Positions 13,616-16,382 of a DNA stretch of 16,382 bases are shown here, piece by piece. Every line of letters starts with the position of its first letter. Position 1 is the first letter of the stretch. The position numbers and the translations under genes were made by a program. Under the pieces are notes generated by a model. That model ran no database searches. It was not told the origin of the DNA and saw only the letters and a program-made list of their open reading frames with translations. The stretch comes from Thermoleophilia bacterium (lineage in GTDB: Bacteria > Actinomycetota > Thermoleophilia > Gaiellales > Gaiellaceae). The DNA lies in the NCBI GenBank assembly GCA_013362295.1, contig JABFWJ010000292.1, forward strand, positions 1 to 16,382, in the 5' to 3' direction.

Positions 13616-14533
13616 GTGAGCACACCGATCGTCATCGACTGCGATCCCGGACACGACGACGCGATCGCGATCCTGCTCGCGCTCGCCTCGCCGGAGGTCG
13701 AGCTCCGCGCCGTCACGACGGTGGCGGGGAATCAGACGCTCGAGAAGACGACGCGAAATGCGCTCCAGGTGCTCGAGCTCGCCGGCCGGAGCGACATTCC
13801 GCTGGCGGCCGGGGCCGATGCGCCTCTGCGACGGCACCTGCGCACGGCGGCAGACATCCACGGCGAGACTGGCCTCGACGGGCCGAATCTCCCGCAGCCG
13901 ACGACACGTCCGGTCGACGCGCATGCCGCGGAGCTCCTCGCCGATGCGATCGAGCCGGGCGTCGTGCTCGTCCCGACGGGGCCGCTGACGAACATTGCGC
14001 TTCTGCTCGAACGTCATCCCGACGTCCGCGACCGCCTCGACCGCATCGTCTGGATGGGCGGCGCGATCGGCCTGGGCAATTCGACGCCCGCGGCCGAGTT
14101 CAATGCGTTCGTCGATCCCGAGGCGGCGGCAGCCGTGTTCTCCAGCGGAATTCCGATCACGATGATCGGTCTCGACGTCACGCACCAAGCGCTCTTCGTG
14201 ACCGAGCATGCCGCGCGATTACGCAACACCGGATCGGTCGGACGCACCGTTGCCGAGCTCGCTGACTTCTTTCTCCCCGTGTACCGGCGCTTCGGCTTCT
14301 CCGGCGCCCCCATGCACGACGCCATGGCCGTCGCGCACGTGATCGACCCGACGCTCGTTGCGACGCTCGAGTGCAACGTCGCGATCGAGACGCGGTCGCA
14401 ATACTGCGACGGGCGGACGGTCGCCGACCGTTGGCACGTCCTCGACGCGCCGCGGAACGCGCGCGTCAGCATTGACGTGGAGGCGGAGCGCTTCCTCGAG
14501 TTACTCGTCGCGCGGATCTCGTCGCTCAGATGA
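13616..14533 (+). CDS. Inosine/uridine-preferring nucleoside hydrolase family protein
   Basis: This 305-residue protein matches the usual length of the nucleoside hydrolase family, which cleaves the N-glycosidic bond of ribonucleosides to free base plus ribose using bound calcium. The N-terminal DCDPGHDDAIA gives the metal-binding aspartates D10, D14 and D15. VAGN with N40, GPLTNIA with N127, EFNAFVDPEAA (162-172) and MHDAMAV with H235-D236, the catalytic/metal site pair, are all present, so the active site looks complete. Base preference cannot be read from sequence. The start is GTG 13616, 8 nt after the ATPase stop and with no clear ribosome binding site, suggesting translation coupled to the ATPase. 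As last gene of the importer operon it probably processes the imported ligand in the cytoplasm. Confidence 0.93.
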   Translation: MSTPIVIDCDPGHDDAIAILLALASPEVELRAVTTVAGNQTLEKTTRNALQVLELAGRSDIPLAAGADAPLRRHLRTAADIHGETGLDGPNLPQPTTRPVDAHAAELLADAIEPGVVLVPTGPLTNIALLLERHPDVRDRLDRIVWMGGAIGLGNSTPAAEFNAFVDPEAAAAVFSSGIPITMIGLDVTHQALFVTEHAARLRNTGSVGRTVAELADFFLPVYRRFGFSGAPMHDAMAVAHVIDPTLVATLECNVAIETRSQYCDGRTVADRWHVLDAPRNARVSIDVEAERFLELLVARISSLR

Positions 14534-14547
14534 CGCGGACGCGCCGT

Positions 14548-14553
14548 TAGCGT
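14548..14553 (+). promoter_or_regulatory. -10 element (TAGCGT) of a probable leaderless promoter for the LLM oxidoreductase
   Basis: TAGCGT is followed by 7 nt and ATG 14561. The adjacent ATG at 14558 would be only 4 nt away, so the spacing favours the second ATG as start. There is no Shine-Dalgarno sequence. Confidence 0.5.
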
Positions 14554-14560
14554 TCGGATG

Positions 14561-15502
14561 ATGCGCGTCGGCTTCGGTTCTCTCACGTGTCAACGCGGAC
14601 CCGGCGATGCGCGGCCGGACGGGGAGCGCTATCGGGAGTCACTCGTGCTTGCCGCCGATGCAGAGCGCTTGGGGTTCGATTCGGTCTGGCTGTCGGAGCA
14701 CCACTTCTTCGCCGATGGATACACGCCGTCGGTGCTCGTACAGGCCGCCGCGATTGCCGCGCGCACGACGTCGATAACGATCGGTACAGGTGTCCTGCTC
14801 GCGCCGTTGCACAATCCCGTCCGACTGGCCGAGGACGCCGCCACCGTGCAGTTGCTGGCGCAGGGCCGGTTGATCCTTGGGATCGGCCAGGGGTGGCGGC
14901 AGCCGGAATTCGACGGGCTCGGCGTGCCCTACGCGGGCCGGCACAGTCGGCTCGCGCAGATCGTCGGCGTTCTACGCGCCGCTTGGAGCGAGGGGCAGGT
15001 CACGCCCAAGCCCGAGCCGTCGCCGGCGATCTGGATCGGAGGCATGAGCGAGCCGGCGGTGCGCCGTGCTGCGCGGCTCGGCGACGGCTACCTGGCGTCT
15101 TGGTCGTCGCTCGAAGAGTTCCGGGAGCGCGTGCGTTGGGCCCGCGCCGAAAGCCCCGACGTCGCGGTGGCGATCGTGCTGCCGACGTTCGCGTGGGACG
15201 GCGACTACCGGCGGCACATCGAGGCGCCGCTCAGTTACTACGCGCACTGCTTCGGCCGTGCAAGCGGGCTACCGGAAACGCTCGTGGCGGGATCTCCGGA
15301 CGAGGTGGCTGAGCAGATGCTCGCCTACGAGCGGGCTGCCGGCGGCGCGCTCAGCTACACGGCCGAGTTCTGCTGGCCGGGCCTCGACCGCGGCGTTCTC
15401 GCCGAGGCGATGACGATCTTCGCCGAGCGCGTCCTGCCTCTCGTTCGACGCCACACCTCCACGGTCCGGGGGAGGGGGACGAACGATGCTTCATCGCGTT
15501 GA
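14561..15502 (+). CDS. LLM-class (bacterial luciferase-like) flavin-dependent oxidoreductase
   Basis: This is a 313-residue TIM-barrel protein of the luciferase-like superfamily. The N-terminal strand MRVGFGS is followed by YRESLVLAADAERLGFDSVWLSEHH, whose EHH motif is at 46-48. TTSITIGTGVLLAPLHNPVRLAEDAATV near 70-97 and GRLILGIGQGWRQPEFDGLG near 102-121 are the conserved flavin-binding barrel strands. PAIWIGGMSEPAVRRAARLGDGYL near 160-185 is the second conserved patch. Relatives use FMNH2 or coenzyme F420; the sequence does not settle which, though F420 is common in actinobacteria. The substrate is unknown. The tandem ATG ATG start is resolved to 14561 by the TAGCGT-N7 spacing. It lies 27 nt after the importer operon on the same strand but seems to have its own promoter. 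Confidence 0.9.
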   Translation: MRVGFGSLTCQRGPGDARPDGERYRESLVLAADAERLGFDSVWLSEHHFFADGYTPSVLVQAAAIAARTTSITIGTGVLLAPLHNPVRLAEDAATVQLLAQGRLILGIGQGWRQPEFDGLGVPYAGRHSRLAQIVGVLRAAWSEGQVTPKPEPSPAIWIGGMSEPAVRRAARLGDGYLASWSSLEEFRERVRWARAESPDVAVAIVLPTFAWDGDYRRHIEAPLSYYAHCFGRASGLPETLVAGSPDEVAEQMLAYERAAGGALSYTAEFCWPGLDRGVLAEAMTIFAERVLPLVRRHTSTVRGRGTNDASSR

Positions 15503-15547
15503 GCGCTCGCACGGACCCGTCGGGATGCGCAGGACGTAGATTCGGTG

Positions 15548-16382
15548 GTGGGTCGGCCCTTGCATCTTGTCGCTCTGCTGCGCGCGCGCGTGCCGCCGCT
15601 CCTGCTCGCGTGCGCGGTCGCGTTCCTGGCGGCGATCGGTCTGGCCGGTTCGGCGGCGCCAACTGCCGGCGCTGGTGGCTCGTTCGAGCGCATGATCGCT
15701 GTCGGCACGGACGGGAGCTGGCGCGCGATTCGGCTCGCGCCTTCCGGCCCGCGCGGCGACGCTTCGCTCCTTGCCGGCGGGCGGCAGGTTGCGCGTGGCG
15801 CCGGCGGCTATGTGCGGCTGTTCCCGACGATCGGCGGCCTGCCGGGTATCCCCGGCCGCTACTACCCCGGCGCGCGCGTGCTCTGCTGGTCGTGGCGGCA
15901 GCCCGATCGCAGCTGCTGGCGGGCGAGCCCGGCCGCGGTGCGGCTGCTCGCGCCAGTGGCCGCGCTGCCGCTCTGGACGGAGCCGCCGACCGTGCTCGCC
16001 GAGCTTCGTTATCGGGGCCGGCGCGTGCGCCCGGCGCTCGCAAACCTGCTCGTCGGACTCGAGCTCGCGCTCGAGCGGCGCGGTGTTCCCGTGAAGACGA
16101 GCGTCCCCGGCAGCGCGCTTCACTTCACCGCTCGCTGGCGTGGCCCGGACGCCGCCGGAAGGCCGCGCAGCTTCGCGCTCGGCCCCGATGGCGTCTATGC
16201 CGGCGGCGCGCGCTACCCGCTCGAGCGCGGCGTCTGGGCATTCGCAGTCGCGAACGGCCGGCCCGGCGCGACGACGGCCGGGCTGACGGTCGCGACGCAG
16301 CCGGCGGCGCTGTACGGGATTGGCGGTCCGCGGCCGGTCGGGCTCGTGCGCGTCGAGGCGCGGACGCTGCGTCCCCGTCCGG
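15548..16382 (+). CDS. Secreted or membrane-anchored protein of unknown function, cut by the window edge
   Basis: An open frame runs from GTG 15548 (or the adjacent GTG 15545) to the right edge without a stop, at least 278 residues. No ATG, GTG or TTG lies in frame between the previous stop at 15500 and 15545, so the start is one of these two. An arginine-containing N-terminus is followed by a hydrophobic segment (about 12-34, PPLLLACAVAFLAAIGLAG) and AAPTAGAGGS, which looks like a signal peptide or single anchor. The remainder is rich in R, G, A and P with beta-like stretches such as RMIAVGTDGSWRAIRL and two cysteines in LCWSWRQPDRSCW. I do not recognise a family. A TAGATT hexamer (15537-15542) lies 5 nt before GTG 15548 and may be its -10. 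Codon use is like that of its neighbours. Confidence 0.65.
   Translation, partial: MGRPLHLVALLRARVPPLLLACAVAFLAAIGLAGSAAPTAGAGGSFERMIAVGTDGSWRAIRLAPSGPRGDASLLAGGRQVARGAGGYVRLFPTIGGLPGIPGRYYPGARVLCWSWRQPDRSCWRASPAAVRLLAPVAALPLWTEPPTVLAELRYRGRRVRPALANLLVGLELALERRGVPVKTSVPGSALHFTARWRGPDAAGRPRSFALGPDGVYAGGARYPLERGVWAFAVANGRPGATTAGLTVATQPAALYGIGGPRPVGLVRVEARTLRPRP

Noticed and set aside
11481..13625. A 714-codon open frame on the minus strand, antisense to the fused ATPase.
   Set aside because: The composition is rich in D, R, E, L and V with no domain, whereas the plus-strand frame carries every ABC motif twice. It is a shadow of GC-rich coding DNA.
1..16382. CRISPR arrays, tRNA or rRNA genes, transposases, phage genes or toxin-antitoxin modules.
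   Set aside because: No repeated spaced units, RNA gene signatures, transposase motifs or terminal inverted repeats were seen in reading both strands. Absence was judged by eye, not by a search program.

Overview
The window is very GC-rich, with strong G/C preference at third codon positions, GTG/TTG starts beside ATG, and long spurious open frames antisense to real genes. Gene families and style (LLM-class oxidoreductase, DHFR/RibD-like protein, YdhG/DUF1801 protein, opp-type ABC operon with fused ATPases, Tat-like binding protein) suggest an actinobacterium, possibly class Thermoleophilia (Gaiella/Solirubrobacter-like). That assignment is inference from style, not a database match. No rRNA, tRNA, CRISPR array, insertion sequence or prophage was seen. 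No gene-free stretch exceeds 300 bases; the largest gap is 7746-7999 (254 bp), followed by 1906-2054 (149 bp).

Left part (1-2054): the C-terminus of a membrane protein that looks like an ABC-2 permease, then a SAM-dependent methyltransferase (+). Convergent to it is a two-gene minus-strand operon: a DHFR/RibD-like reductase followed by a DUF1801 protein whose ribosome binding site overlaps the reductase stop codon.

Middle (2055-7745): a LysR regulator (-) is divergent, across 46 bp, from a translationally coupled pair: an FAD-dependent oxidoreductase of the amine oxidase/protoporphyrinogen oxidase type and a DHDPS/N-acetylneuraminate lyase-superfamily Schiff-base lyase. The lyase lacks the arginine that true DHDPS uses for aspartate semialdehyde. 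Next come a single-domain cupin (+), a small secreted four-cysteine protein (-) and a secreted six-Asp-box beta-propeller protein (-), with a strong terminator-like hairpin between the last two.

Right part (8000-14533): an operon for an opp/dpp-type ABC importer. It has a Tat-like binding protein, a G+C-rich intercistronic stem-loop, two permeases, a fused double ATPase with a Cys4 motif in each half, and a nucleoside hydrolase as last gene. Cistron overlaps (GTGA, ATGA) tie permease, permease and ATPase together. The hydrolase suggests the imported ligand carries a nucleoside or releases one. The window ends with an LLM-class flavin oxidoreductase and an unfinished secreted protein of unknown function.

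The most striking cross-cutting pattern is regulatory. Five independent genes (methyltransferase, LysR, cupin, four-cysteine protein, LLM oxidoreductase) have a TANNNT -10 hexamer exactly 7 nt before the start codon and no Shine-Dalgarno sequence, which is the signature of leaderless transcripts. Several other genes (DHFR-like, DUF1801, Asp-box protein, binding protein) have strong Shine-Dalgarno sequences.
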